Shown: positions 31,901-41,116 of the stretch, one piece after another
How positions within the stretch are numbered: position 1 is the first letter of the stretch
Layout of the letters: the number at the start of each line of letters is the position of its first letter
Assembly: GCA_001247695.2 (NCBI GenBank)
Contig: LGRX02035036.1
Location: forward strand, 1-64,000
Direction of reading: 5' to 3'
From: Cymbomonas tetramitiformis
Taxonomy: Eukaryota > Chlorophyta > Pyramimonadophyceae > Pyramimonadales > Pyramimonadaceae
DNA: 64,000 bases
Program-made: the position numbers and the translations under genes
Notes under the pieces: model-generated
The model's database searches: none
Seen by the model: the letters and a program-made list of their open reading frames with translations, nothing else
Told to the model about the DNA's origin: nothing

Positions 31901-34900
31901 CAGATCTTGGGGTAGAGCCCCAAACTCTATTGCACGGGGCGAGATGAGGTCAGGGTATCGTCTTAGCAATGCCGTGCACCTGGCCCTGGCAACTGTCCGA
32001 CTGCTCGGGGATATGTCCTGATACAGGTAGCGATCCACCTTCATCCCACTGCGGAGCAACATTTCTAGCCCAGCACATAGGCCTCCACATGGCTCGTAGC
32101 ACACCACGCCTTCCTGCCGAGCTTGCGAGAAGAACCGACTGCCCAGCACCCTGGTGTCCACCTTCTCGGGCTTCAGGATGCGCTCACCTTCAAAGTACTC
32201 ATTGCTGTACACAGCAGGGCTTCCCTCGCCGTGCGTACCTCGCGTCGGCCTGACCAGGCTCAACGCCTTCCAAGCTGCTCTGGCTAGCCTTCCAGAGTCG
32301 GTCACCAGCTCAGGTAAGTCAGTGTCGAACATGTCCCCATGATTGCATTCTAATTCCTCGCGGTAGTGCAAGTCGAACAAACGATGCACTGGTCCCGTGC
32401 CCAGCTGCTCCATGGCAGCCATCCTGCAGTAGTTGGCAACCTGCACCTCTGGCGTGGCCTCTTCCCCTGGGAAAGCATCCCCAGCCAACATAAAGCACAA
32501 GTGGTCACGGAAGTCCTTCGTGTGAACTTCCCCCACGCCTGCGTGTAACGCAGTCACCTTCTCCCTCTCATGCCTCGCTCCAGTCTCATCCGTCGTGGAC
32601 GGCAGTGGGTAGCGAGACGGCACGTCAGCGTTGCTGTTCTTGGCACCTGGACGATACTTCACAGTGAAGTCGAACTCCTGCAAACTGATTGCCCAGCGTA
32701 GGTGTTGCCCTTGAAGATCGGCCTTCTCCATCAGGGTGGTGAGCGGTGAGTGGTCGGTCACCAAAGTGAAGTGGACTCCATGCAAGTACTGCATCAGTGT
32801 GCGCACTGCCCATACCACTGCGAGCATCTCCCCTTTGAAGCTGGCGTACTGTCTCTCCGTTTTACTCAGGGATCGGCTGATCGCCATACAAATGTACTCC
32901 TTCCCATCATCGTCCTTCTGGCCCAACACTGCGCCAATGCCATAGGTGCTCCAATCGGTGTACAATATGAGGGGTCTGTCATAATCGATAGGCCTCAGGC
33001 ACCTCCCAGAACAGAGAGCATCCTTCAGTTCTTGAAGTGCTCGGTCTTGCTCCTTCCCCCAGGCTCCCTTGATGTCAGTGACCTCCTTTTTGAGCAGGTC
33101 ATTGAGAGGGCGGGCCATCTCAGAGTAGTTTGCCCCCCCTGGCTCACCCACCAAGCCCTTGTAGTAGTTCATCATGCCCAAGATCGAGCGGAGCCCAGTC
33201 TTGTCCTGGGGGCTTGGAAGCTCCTGGATGGCCTTGCATTTAGCTTCTTGTGCGCCAATGGAGTTGTGACCAATGCGATAGCCCAGAAAGTCCACCGTGG
33301 CTGCACCAAAGGTACTCTTGCCTGCGTGCAAACGGATGCCAGCGTCCCCCAAGGTGCGAAGTACGTCCTCAACGTCCTTCAAATGCTGCTCAGGCGTAGA
33401 ATCCGTGTAGACCACTACGTCGTCGACGTACGCCACCGTGCAATGCTGCAAGTGACGTAACTCGTAGTCCATGATTCTTACGAACGCAGAAGTAGCTCCA
33501 GCTGCACCAAAAGGCATCGAGGTGTACTGGTACAGCTGATTCTTCCACCAAAACGCCGTCTTGCTCCTGTCCTCTTCCGTGGCCATGGGAATCTGATGGA
33601 AGGCTTTGGTGGCATCCAGCGTGGTCTTGAACTTAGCCTTCGCCACCTTCTGGTAGAGCTCCTCTGGTCGGTGCGGCAGCGTATTGTCTTTGAGGGAGTG
33701 CCGGTTGACACCCCTGAGGTCCACGCAGAATCCCGTCTGGGTCCACAGGCCCGTCTCGTGATCTTTCTTGCCAGCTACGACCACGTTGCTCGCGTGCCTG
33801 CAATGTTTGGCTGCTGGCTCTATGAAGCCATACTCCAACAGTTCCTTGCAATGAATGTCAATGATTTCCTGCTCGCCCGGACTGTACTTTCTGGGTCTCT
33901 GGTAGGCGGCCTTGGATTCGTCTATGAAAGGAATGGAGAACGTGTTGTGCTCCGCCTTGCCCTTGTAGCCTGTCAGATCGTGAGGACTGTTGGCAAAGGT
34001 GGTCTTGCACCTGCGAAGAACATTTCGCATTTCCTCCCAGTGCTCCTCCTTGAAGTCAGGATGTCCTCCAAACGTGGCATTGAGCTCAGTGTCAAGCCAC
34101 GCTGCCTCGTCCTTGGTCACTGTCGTGTCACCTAGAGGTTGAAGCTCGTCCAGCACGGTGTACGGCAAGACCTCATCCTGCTCCGCGACGTTGGCCTCCC
34201 AGCCCGGCTCCCATTGCCTTGAGGATTGCTGAGCCTCCCAAGAAGTGCAGGGGGACGAACCCCAAGCGCTGCGTGTGGGTGACGTGACATCACACGTAGG
34301 CACATACTCGGTCATCTTGCCAGCGACCCACAAGATTCCGCACAAAAGCAGAAAAAATCGCAAAATTCGATTGAAATGCACTGCGGCTGCCGGCGAGTTC
34401 GAAGCGAGGAAGCACGCCATCACTCTCCACCCCCCGTGCGCCAAGCGAGTACTCCCACCAGCAGCGGTGAAGACCACGACTGCAAGGACAAGCGCCATGT
34501 AGGCGGCTTGCGCGATGCGGTGAAGGCGGAGATTGCGTCGGAGCTGTGTCCAGCGCGCCGCGAAGCGAGGCTTGTCCAACCTGGCCGGCAGAGCGGGCAG
34601 GCGCACGCGGCCCAACAAGAAGACTTGGGACAAGCGCAGAGTCGGAACAGTCCATCCACGGCCATGCTGAACGTGACCTGCGTCCAGCGGGCAGTGCACG
34701 TGACAGGAGGCGTGGCACGCCATGTCCTCAGCGTAAATGCGGGCACAAACCCAGAGCCAGGCGAGGACCACGAAGAGGAGGGCGATCGCACACTGTGACC
34801 AGCACGCCAAGGAAACGACCACCATCCGAAGGGGCATCACCATCCAATCCCCCGCACGCATACGGTGCATGCCAGCATAGACGCCTGTGGCGCGCACGAC

Positions 34901-35305
34901 AAGCAGCCAAACGTACCAAAGGTAACGTAGGCGAGAGCCCATAAGACCCAGACGTCGTAAGATGCACGAAGAGGATAACGTCGAGCGGCCGACCACCATA
35001 TGGGCAGGTGGCTCAAAAATGAGGCCACGAAGCGCCCCCACCAGACTTGAAAGGGGCACCATGACAAGTGCCAAGCTATTGCCTCCCACATCGCCCATGC
35101 GGCGACCATGGGAATGGGACCACGTCCCAGCCACCACCAAATCACTGCACTGCCTGCAAACGAGATACACGCTCGCAGGACACCTGGCCTCAAGCGGACC
35201 GCCTGTGCAGGCGGCCCACGGCCACAGCGTTGGTCGTTCACCAGGGCTGCCCGCCCGCTGCGCCCGGGGAGCCCTGCTGAAAATGCGTCCGTCTCTGCGC
35301 CTCAC
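28811..35305 (-). CDS. Retroelement polyprotein: RT, RNase H, C5-DNA methyltransferase, integrase, PHD
   Basis: 2,164 codons. Residues about 1-330: several hydrophobic segments (YLWYVWLLVV, IALLFVVLAWLWVC, AYMALVLAVVVF, LRFFLLLCGILWV). About 455-690: reverse transcriptase with YVDD near 625. About 775-865: RNase H (LYTDWS, KGEMLA, TDHSP). About 1060-1400: complete cytosine-C5 methyltransferase with motif I-like YEPCGGLCAGLEM, catalytic GFPCQDLSPAG, ENVSPL, a QxRxR-like AYAHRLRAYW and a C-terminal LGLAMDRRAMELL. A poly-Lys run is near 1490. About 1640-1680: integrase HHCC; about 1700-1810: DDE core (DLAWPS, VDGGKEF, TERVVRT). Then an SH3/chromo-like tail, and a PHD finger near 2005-2050 (CEVCRKTDGEAEMLLCDACN ... 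HLWCL). No retropepsin motif is seen. The true C-terminus is the methyltransferase at 28050-28967. Confidence 0.9.
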   Translation of the reverse strand: MRRRDGRIFSRAPRAQRAGSPGERPTLWPWAACTGGPLEARCPASVYLVCRQCSDLVVAGTWSHSHGRRMGDVGGNSLALVMVPLSSLVGALRGLIFEPPAHMVVGRSTLSSSCILRRLGLMGSRLRYLWYVWLLVVRATGVYAGMHRMRAGDWMVMPLRMVVVSLACWSQCAIALLFVVLAWLWVCARIYAEDMACHASCHVHCPLDAGHVQHGRGWTVPTLRLSQVFLLGRVRLPALPARLDKPRFAARWTQLRRNLRLHRIAQAAYMALVLAVVVFTAAGGSTRLAHGGWRVMACFLASNSPAAAVHFNRILRFFLLLCGILWVAGKMTEYVPTCDVTSPTRSAWGSSPCTSWEAQQSSRQWEPGWEANVAEQDEVLPYTVLDELQPLGDTTVTKDEAAWLDTELNATFGGHPDFKEEHWEEMRNVLRRCKTTFANSPHDLTGYKGKAEHNTFSIPFIDESKAAYQRPRKYSPGEQEIIDIHCKELLEYGFIEPAAKHCRHASNVVVAGKKDHETGLWTQTGFCVDLRGVNRHSLKDNTLPHRPEELYQKVAKAKFKTTLDATKAFHQIPMATEEDRSKTAFWWKNQLYQYTSMPFGAAGATSAFVRIMDYELRHLQHCTVAYVDDVVVYTDSTPEQHLKDVEDVLRTLGDAGIRLHAGKSTFGAATVDFLGYRIGHNSIGAQEAKCKAIQELPSPQDKTGLRSILGMMNYYKGLVGEPGGANYSEMARPLNDLLKKEVTDIKGAWGKEQDRALQELKDALCSGRCLRPIDYDRPLILYTDWSTYGIGAVLGQKDDDGKEYICMAISRSLSKTERQYASFKGEMLAVVWAVRTLMQYLHGVHFTLVTDHSPLTTLMEKADLQGQHLRWAISLQEFDFTVKYRPGAKNSNADVPSRYPLPSTTDETGARHEREKVTALHAGVGEVHTKDFRDHLCFMLAGDAFPGEEATPEVQVANYCRMAAMEQLGTGPVHRLFDLHYREELECNHGDMFDTDLPELVTDSGRLARAAWKALSLVRPTRGTHGEGSPAVYSNEYFEGERILKPEKVDTRVLGSRFFSQARQEGVVCYEPCGGLCAGLEMLLRSGMKVDRYLYQDISPSSRTVARARCTALLRRYPDLISPRAIEFGALPQDLRETTSADFIRAGALQGRQWVMVCGFPCQDLSPAGTLTGLDGRHSKLFYEVVRLLSTLQQLQRQRPPGYILENVSPLSRRPGTKIRDEVFPYIASVIGRPVSFDAAQAGAYAHRLRAYWSNLFQSHQFRSVMSKVVRPEGRIVSSIICKGWHPRPVIRTDRAPHYVVNVVGEPLRALPTIMATQGSRAFRRARMGTVVRNQDDEDAEEESREVNLDEKARAMGYSASELRMADGLNDVELASILGLAMDRRAMELLMAVAEASRKGLPHSEESPEAENSPGQPIAVDNNWADHERSDPQQRQALLAEWVENSNAYTQQVAKTMTHRDWEEKLQVMCSQGQKGAEGIGAQRQKAGTKKKKKKKKEWQLYTVAQYRQRHENHFVKEGATPAARVDVPAWSPPAKESEMKLPRLACTTRFDDLMASVAEQQVDRDKHRDIHDDAWCLRWLKSNGRVRLPEEEVRRVRRRAARHRWDEATDEIYMVTMSGKEVRIPKPADRLALVKEYHSRTGHWGIRRTQHLLWQHHWWADLKKDVEAVVTQCETCQRVKTHYAREEACLSPLEIVSFMYRWSLDLAWPSRRETKSGNNRVLIMTEHYTRFIICVPIPDKEASTIAAAFRSHVLAVFGAPAECLVDGGKEFEGEFKQLCRDCLIDRRVTSPDSPEGNGLTERVVRTMKFCFKKLALEKGLDYEWDEQLWPLVLSYNAARQESTGVAPFTMLFAQEAVVPPDLKQAPSIDFGAEIEDEKDARVKDLHRRAQVVRRLMVHAGCSLEVAQHRDTLHYEGKRGGGYEPSPHQFKVGDFVYIRQKPRSGMEVATKSAILKLVKIQRDGVVVLEDATKLREKSTVQNIAPCHLQVKDQYDCSAAFPSKHLACEVCRKTDGEAEMLLCDACNRGYHLWCLTPALNEVPEGEWLCPRCSGTGMQAANAEVQTQKDESPGALEDRLGMKEQQLNEKLSAEMRLLPADVGPRRVVKGDKFQPWHAISSREMLLKERTCSWACQIRLIGEGRTSSLRLCRSSCQGTGMRGIARC

Positions 35306-35403
35306 GTTGTTCGTCCGTATGTCGTTCGAACGCCTGCGTCTCCGCGCTACATATCGAAGCAGCTGGAGAAGGAGGACACTGCGAGGTAAGACCGGCCGGA
35401 ATC

Positions 35404-35990
35404 CTAGCTAGACGTCCTCGGTGCATGGACGACATGAGTAGCAGTCCCATGGCGGTTGACAGAAGGGGCAGACGAGCGCGCAGCACCGCCCGCGCCCGGC
35501 TGATGATGTGCAGGGGGGTCTCGAACCTCGTGCACATTCCTTCGCAAGGCCGTACCCATGTGTTCGGGTCTTTCGGCCACGTGAGCCTGACGGGCGGGCG
35601 GTGGTGGTGGCGGCGGCGGAAGACGCAGCGCCTCCAAGGCCTTCAGGGCTGGCATCAACCACGGCGCGGCTGACTCCCTGGTTCCCCATTGCAAGCACGC
35701 GAACTTCCGGTCGTCCCGTGCGAAGTACTCATTCGTGAACTCGGCGTGCCAAGTGGGACATCGCTGGTCCTCCATGAAGACGTAGTATACGGGCGTGGCA
35801 TTTGGGTGCGCCATACAGCGCAGCACGTGTGCCGCCCCAACTTCCACGTATTTGCACAGCGAGTACGCAATGTTCCTCGCGTGACCCCCTGGCAACTTGT
35901 GCCCTGAGCCACGGTGTGACAGGTCAGCATAGGCTGAAATCATCGCCTCCAGGAGGTTGGAAGACGTGCTGAAATCTGTATAGGCAGCCC
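35404..35990 (-). CDS. Unrecognised ORF between gag and pol
   Basis: A minus-strand frame with convincing composition: AAYTDFSTSSNLLEAMISAY, then a Cys/Trp-containing middle (CPTWHAEFTNEY, FACLQWG) and a run of eight prolines before a poorer tail. It begins after an AG near 35990 rather than at an ATG; the first ATG is at 35943. It is in another frame from pol and stops 99 bp before it. No family recognised. It may be part of a captured host sequence, head-to-head with the plus-strand ORF at 36359. Confidence 0.35.
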
Positions 35991-36070
35991 TGACTGGGAG
36001 TCCCGGTGCAGGCCCCTATGACAGATTCCTAGGACCAACACTGGACTACTGACTGATCTGTAGGTTCGTA

Positions 36071-36093
36071 CTGTGACACACGCTGTGTCACAG
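36071..36093. other. Perfect hairpin between head-to-head ORFs
   Basis: CTGTGACACA and TGTGTCACAG, 10-bp arms with a 3-nt loop (CGC). It lies in the gap between the minus-strand ORF ending its 5' side near 35990 and the plus-strand ORF at 36359. It could be a cis element or a fused pair of TGTGACA/TGTCACA LTR-type ends. Confidence 0.5.
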
Positions 36094-36358
36094 GTAGGCT
36101 AGACACCGAGACCGTCCGAGACCGTTCCGGGTATATCCAGCTTAGGGTTTATTTATCTTATACAGTTTATCCACACGAGTACGGGACTTTCTGATATCTA
36201 GTGTACTTGGATATTCCGGTAGGTCGTGGCCCCATCCACGTTTTCATTCCACTTGCTATCTTGGCCATGATTGGCTAAGCAGCCGCTGGAAGAGGTGGTG
36301 CGCACTTGCGCGTTTGGGTGCGACTAGGATTTGGACATGATTTTACGGGAGACGTCTT

Positions 36359-37035
36359 TTGCGGCTGCGAGTCATGGGCACCGCGCGTTGCTATTGCTCG
36401 GTTGTGGCAATGTTCATTTGCGTTGTTTTACCTGCCCTGATCCCGCTGGTTTACGTATTTTGGGCTGGTGCTCCGGACGCCTTCGACCACATCGACATTT
36501 GCAAGTGCCCCACGCTCTTTTTGCCGCTCCGCACGTTCTGCCGTTACGTCATCCCTCCATTTCCGCCACAACACCCAAACGTGCTACCGCGCATCATCTT
36601 TTCTCTGGCTTTCAAAAGTATGGCAACATCTACTCGAGCTCGTAAACGCCTATTGAAGGACTCCGACTTGGACGCCTCTATACGGCTTATAGATGCGGTT
36701 CGGGACACCCCAACCGCTAGCACCCCGCCTGTGGTGCCCCCTAATCCTTCCAGCAACTCCGACGCCGCTGTCGCGTTGCGGAAGCATCTCGTTGACCAAC
36801 ACGCTGCGGTCGACGTGGTCTACAAGGGGAGACTACATCGGGCTTGCGCCAAGGGTATCCGCGAGGATATCCTTGGTTCCAAGAAACATCATTATCGTGG
36901 TACCGACGACACCGACCGCCTCTCCGAGTTGGTGGTGCAGCTTCGGACCGAGTTTGAGTCCGCTGGGCTGGACTTGACCCCCTTTGACCTCGACGACCAC
37001 CTCTTTGGTTATCGAGAAGGTTACATGTCCATGGT
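36359..37035 (+). CDS. Unrecognised plus-strand ORF with one TM segment, antisense to gag 3' end
   Basis: From ATG 36359: a hydrophobic segment (VVAMFICVVLPALIPLVYVF), then from about 36618 a basic, charged part (MATSTRARKRLLKDSDLDAS) and an ordinary soluble-protein composition up to about 37035 (DLDDHLFGYREGYMSMV). Beyond that the frame is the antisense of gag. Composition and codon use look more genuine on this strand than the antisense gag reading between 36833 and 37035. It may be the 5' part of a host gene carried inside the retroelement; no family recognised. Confidence 0.35.
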
Positions 37036-37729
37036 CGCTGAAGTCAACCACCCCCAGGTCATCCACGCAGGCAGCGGCTGCACATTGAGCGGCAGCGCTG
37101 TCGACCACACCGTCGGGCATCTCATCCAATGGCACCTCCTCCGTCACTGTGGCGTGCATTTTCCCCAGATCATGCTCGTTGACCTCGGTGGGTTGCTCGG
37201 TTGTATCCTTCGGACCGTTGCCCATGAGCTCCTCCAGCGCCAAGAGATTCTCGATGTCCTTCGGGAGGTCGATGGCGTGCTGGGATATCAGGATGGCCGC
37301 AATCTGCGAGCAAGCGCGCACGGCGCTGCGAAGATTGGATGCCAACAGGTGGAACTTCCTACTGAGTACGTTGGGAGGAATGGCTCTAGGCACCTGAGCG
37401 GCCCTGTCAAACTCCTCCGGCGTCTTGACCTGGAAGCCCCGCATTTGCTGAGTGCTGCCCAAGGCGACAGCGGCGCTGGCCTGGAGACTCGGCGCGTGAC
37501 CGATGTCAACACCATGACCACCTTCCAGCCCATGCCCAGCAGGGCAGTCCTGCTCATCCTCCTCGTATTCAGCCTGTTGGGTGAAGTGGGAGTCGTACTC
37601 AGTCTCCGCATCACTGACCTCTGACCGGGCCTGTGCACCGGCGCCCTTGTCATCCTCTGGAGGTGACCCTGCCTGGAGACCTGTCAATTCCGCAGCGAGT
37701 TTCTCTTTAACCTCGGCACTGGCAGCCAC

Positions 37730-37766
<37 letters not shown>

Positions 37767-39358
37767 AGCGGCTGCTTCTGCTTGGCCTCAGGGAGCTTGA
37801 GCCACTCCTTGGTGGTGATCCCCATCTTGTGCTTATCAAAGCGGTGCGCGATGTTGTAGGCGCGCATCTGGGCGTTCTTGACCTCGTCCGGCCACTTGGA
37901 GTTCTGCCGGTCCTTATGGAAGTTGGGCGGCACCCGGGCTTCACGACACCCCGTGTAGCAGCGCTCTGGAGAATGGGGCAGGCGCGTGAAGCACCAATCG
38001 CACTGGAACTTCTTTGAAGCATCAGGTGGTGGCACCTTACTGTAAGGAGGCTTCTGACGTTCAGCATTGTTCGCTTCCCTCACAGGCTTCTTGGCGTCAT
38101 CGCCACCATGCTGTGCTTGCTCCTTCTTCTTGGGGTCCCTGCGTCTGTCCCCAGTCTTGGAGGCAGAACCCGAGCGCCTCATGGCTGCTACTAGTGCAGC
38201 CAGGTCAAGCCCCAGCTGCCTGGCCTCGTAGCAGGAGTACACGCAGTTGAGCCTGCGAACCAGCTCCTGCTGCAGTGTAAGGGCCCAAGCCTCCGCATCG
38301 TTCTTCAACTTGTCCTGCACCTCCACGATCACCTCCAGGTCCTCCCATGTGACCTTGTTGGGGGCAGGATGGCTGACACGCAGCTGCTCGGACACGCGAT
38401 CTCGATATTCTTTGATGCGCAGGCCCTTGATGCACTCCTCGATGTCCTGCCTGACGACGGAGTCCTCCACCCTCTTGCCGGTGTTGAGCGCTGCCTCCGT
38501 GCGTCGGCAACTCTTCACGTAGGCGAGGCCGTCCTGCTCGTTGGTCTGCGGCTTGGCTATCAAGAGATCCTCCTTTTCTTTGGTGCCCTTCATCAAGAAC
38601 TTAGCTTCAAGCTCTGCAACGAAAGCCCTCAAGGCCCAAAAGTAGTGAGAATCTTCAGTGCCATCTGGCCCCGTGAGACCCTTGGTGGAGGTTCCCTCGC
38701 CTGCCCACTCATCAGACTCCTCGCCATCCTCATCACCATCCTCGAACACCTTACAAACTGCCCAGGTTGATCCTGGCGCCAGCTCATGAAAAGGAGGCTG
38801 CGCACAACGCACAGATCCCTGGTAGGCGTCTCTCATGGTGAGATCCTTCAGGACATGGCAAGCGTGTGAGGCCATGACGCCATCCTTCAGGTATGCAGCA
38901 CACCACCAGTCATAAGCGACTGAGGTGGAATGGTCGTCCCCTGCCAGAAACGAGGGTATACTATCCCACAATGATCTGAAGTCTGGCCTGGACTCAGCGA
39001 AGGCCTTCTTCTGCTGCTGACTGAGCGCATGGAAAGATGCTGACTTCATGTGCCTACGCTTCTTGGCCTCAAAAGCCCGCTGCACTTTCGCAACCATGTC
39101 CACGAAACGCCTGATGAAAAGCGCTCTATCCTCATTCTTACCACCAGTGTATTGGAGTTTGACATCTTCCTTGTCAAATGAGTGGCTATCCCTGTCATAG
39201 TAATCCATCTCGTCTACGTCGTCAAGCGCAAAGAGAAACTGGTTTGCAGGCGCTGAGGCTGCTACTGCTGCTGCGAGTGCTGTCGCTGCGAGCGCTGTTG
39301 CTGCTGATGATGACGGTGCGGAGGGAGTGGTTTCTGAGCCCGACCCCTCTGCGCTCAT
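36833..39358 (-). CDS. Gag-like protein of the retroelement
   Basis: 841 codons from ATG 39358. N-terminal Ala/Ser-rich stretch, then an acidic segment (FALDDVDEMDYYDRDSHSF) and a long helical middle (about residues 80-430), typical of a capsid-forming Gag. A Cys/His part follows (about 445-480: FQCDWCFTRLPHSPERCYTG then CREARVPPNFHKD), a possible zinc knuckle for RNA binding. A run of 12 Gln is near residue 540 (CAG/CTG repeat, 37729-37765), then an acidic tail. The last 60-70 residues (36833-37035) overlap the plus-strand ORF and may not be original. Only copy 1 carries this gene. Role by position and composition: packaging the element's RNA. Confidence 0.65.
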
Positions 39359-39559
39359 ATATTCCGTGTCAAGGTCCTGACTAGCCCGCTCTCGCGCCAG
39401 CCGTCGTGCCTCACGTTCTCTGGACTGGACAGAGGCAGCGCTTGGCTCTGCCTCACCCTCCGTGGTGAAGTACTGTGTTGAGGCTCAACCAATGGGACCA
39501 AGGAAGAGTCCCCTCTCTCAGCGCAAAGCTCGTTCACCAGTAGACTGGAGGCTTGATTC

Positions 39560-41010
39560 AGACTGGCTCAGGCCAGTGCACTGAGTGCTCCTGGCTTCAC
39601 CTTGCTGACAAGCGAAAGCACGAAACGCGTGCGGCCAGCGAACGCCTAAAGGTCCAGCACTGTGCTCTGATTCCACAGCAGATGCAGAATATTCGCGCAA
39701 GGAAGAGTTAAAGCTGGGCCAGTGTGCTGAGCACTTCTGGGTTGACTGGGCTAGAGTTCATCAGGAGCACAGTGAAAGTGAGGGCAATTCCACGGCACCA
39801 AGAATAGCACTGATACGCAGCGGTGTGAGCTAGGCCAGTGTGCTGAGCACCCCTGGATTCACAACACCACTGCTAATCAAGGGCACCATAGCTGGCATAG
39901 GAGCTCACTCCCCAGTCTAGTAAGCAAGTACAAGGTCGCTGGCAGAGTTGGGAGCTAGGCCAGTGTGCTGAGCACCCCTGGATTCGCAGCACCACTGCTG
40001 ATTCAGAAGGTGACCAGTGGTATGAGGGCCTCACCGGCTGACCAATACCGTAGAAGAGATAGAAGTATTCTCCAACACATTATGATAAAGCACTAGAAGG
40101 TCACTCCAGTAGTAAGCAGCACTCCAAGCTGGTCAGGTAATTAACTCTGAATCCACCAGGTGACTGTATCACACCAGTGAATATTGCTTAAAAGACCACT
40201 CAGTTGTCGCCTTCAGGGCTGATGTTGCTGTCAGTCCTCTGGCAAGCTTTTCCCTGCTTCAGGCTTAGGCCAGTACACCAGGGGTGTCCCTGGATTAACC
40301 GTCAGACAGGGTGAAGCTGCCCAAGAAACCGTAAGTTGCAGATCCAGACATAGAGCAGTGACTCACTGCTGATCCACTTCTTTGCTGGTAAGTAAAAGCA
40401 GATGCCGCCGCTAATTAGCTCCCAGGTAACACACCTGCCTTTCAGCTAGGCCAGTACACCAGGGGTGTCCCTGGATTCACTTCAGACAAGGTGGCCAGCT
40501 GGAGAACCCACTGGAAGGTAGTTCATCAGGGTGCACATTAGCTGTTGATCCACTCTTAGCCGGTAAGTCAAGGCAGATGCCGCTGCTGATTAGCTCCCAG
40601 GTAACACACACTTGCTTTTCAGTTAAGCCAGTGCACCAGGGGTGCCCCTGGATTCACTTCAAACAAGGTGGCCAGCTGAAGGAACCACTGAGAGGTGCTC
40701 ATCCAGGTGTACATTCACTGCTGATTGACTCTGTCGCCGCCGCCGCCCAAGCTCATGCCGTGCTGATTAGCTCAAAACTGAAGAACACCTGTCAGCAGTT
40801 AGGCCAGTGCACCAGGGGTGCCCCTGGATTCACTGCAGAACAAGGTGCTGAGCATATCACCGGGTAGAAGGAGGCCGCTCATGACTAGTGAATTCAAAGC
40901 TGATCCGTTGCCGCCGTCGCTGGTAGCTCTTTCAGTGCAAGCACCACCAAGTTCAGGGAAGAAAAAGGGTCCGCCAGTGCACCGTGGGTGCCCCTGGAGT
41001 CGCCTGACTT
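39560..41010 (-). repeat. Retroelement leader: about nine spaced copies of a ~35-bp motif
   Basis: The motif AGGCCAGTGCACCAGGGGTG plus CCCCTGGATTCAC and its variant GGCCAGTGTGCTGAGCACCC plus CTGGATTCAC recurs at about 39570, 39720, 39835, 39957, 40266, 40447, 40624, 40801 and 40975, at 110-190-bp spacing. Each copy contains a short palindrome (CCAGGGGTGTCCCTGG type). It lies between the LTR-proximal leader and gag, so it would be in the 5' part of the transcript. The longer units share other words (GCTGATTAGCTC, GGTAAGT). Confidence 0.85.
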
Positions 41011-41116
41011 CCGAATCCGCTCTTGCAACTGCTGCTGAGTTCTCGCCAAAGGGCCCTTACTTCTGGATTAACACTGAAATAAAAAGCCGCTCCGCGCAGG
41101 ACATTATTGTTTTGAA

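Noticed and set aside
29433..34500. Many plus-strand frames of 60-320 codons opposite pol
   Set aside because: They are antisense shadows of the polyprotein; the same shadows occur opposite copy 2.
36071..36093. Hairpin as a pair of LTR ends (TGTGACA/TGTCACA)
   Set aside because: No second copy of either flank was found in the window, so it is listed only as a hairpin.
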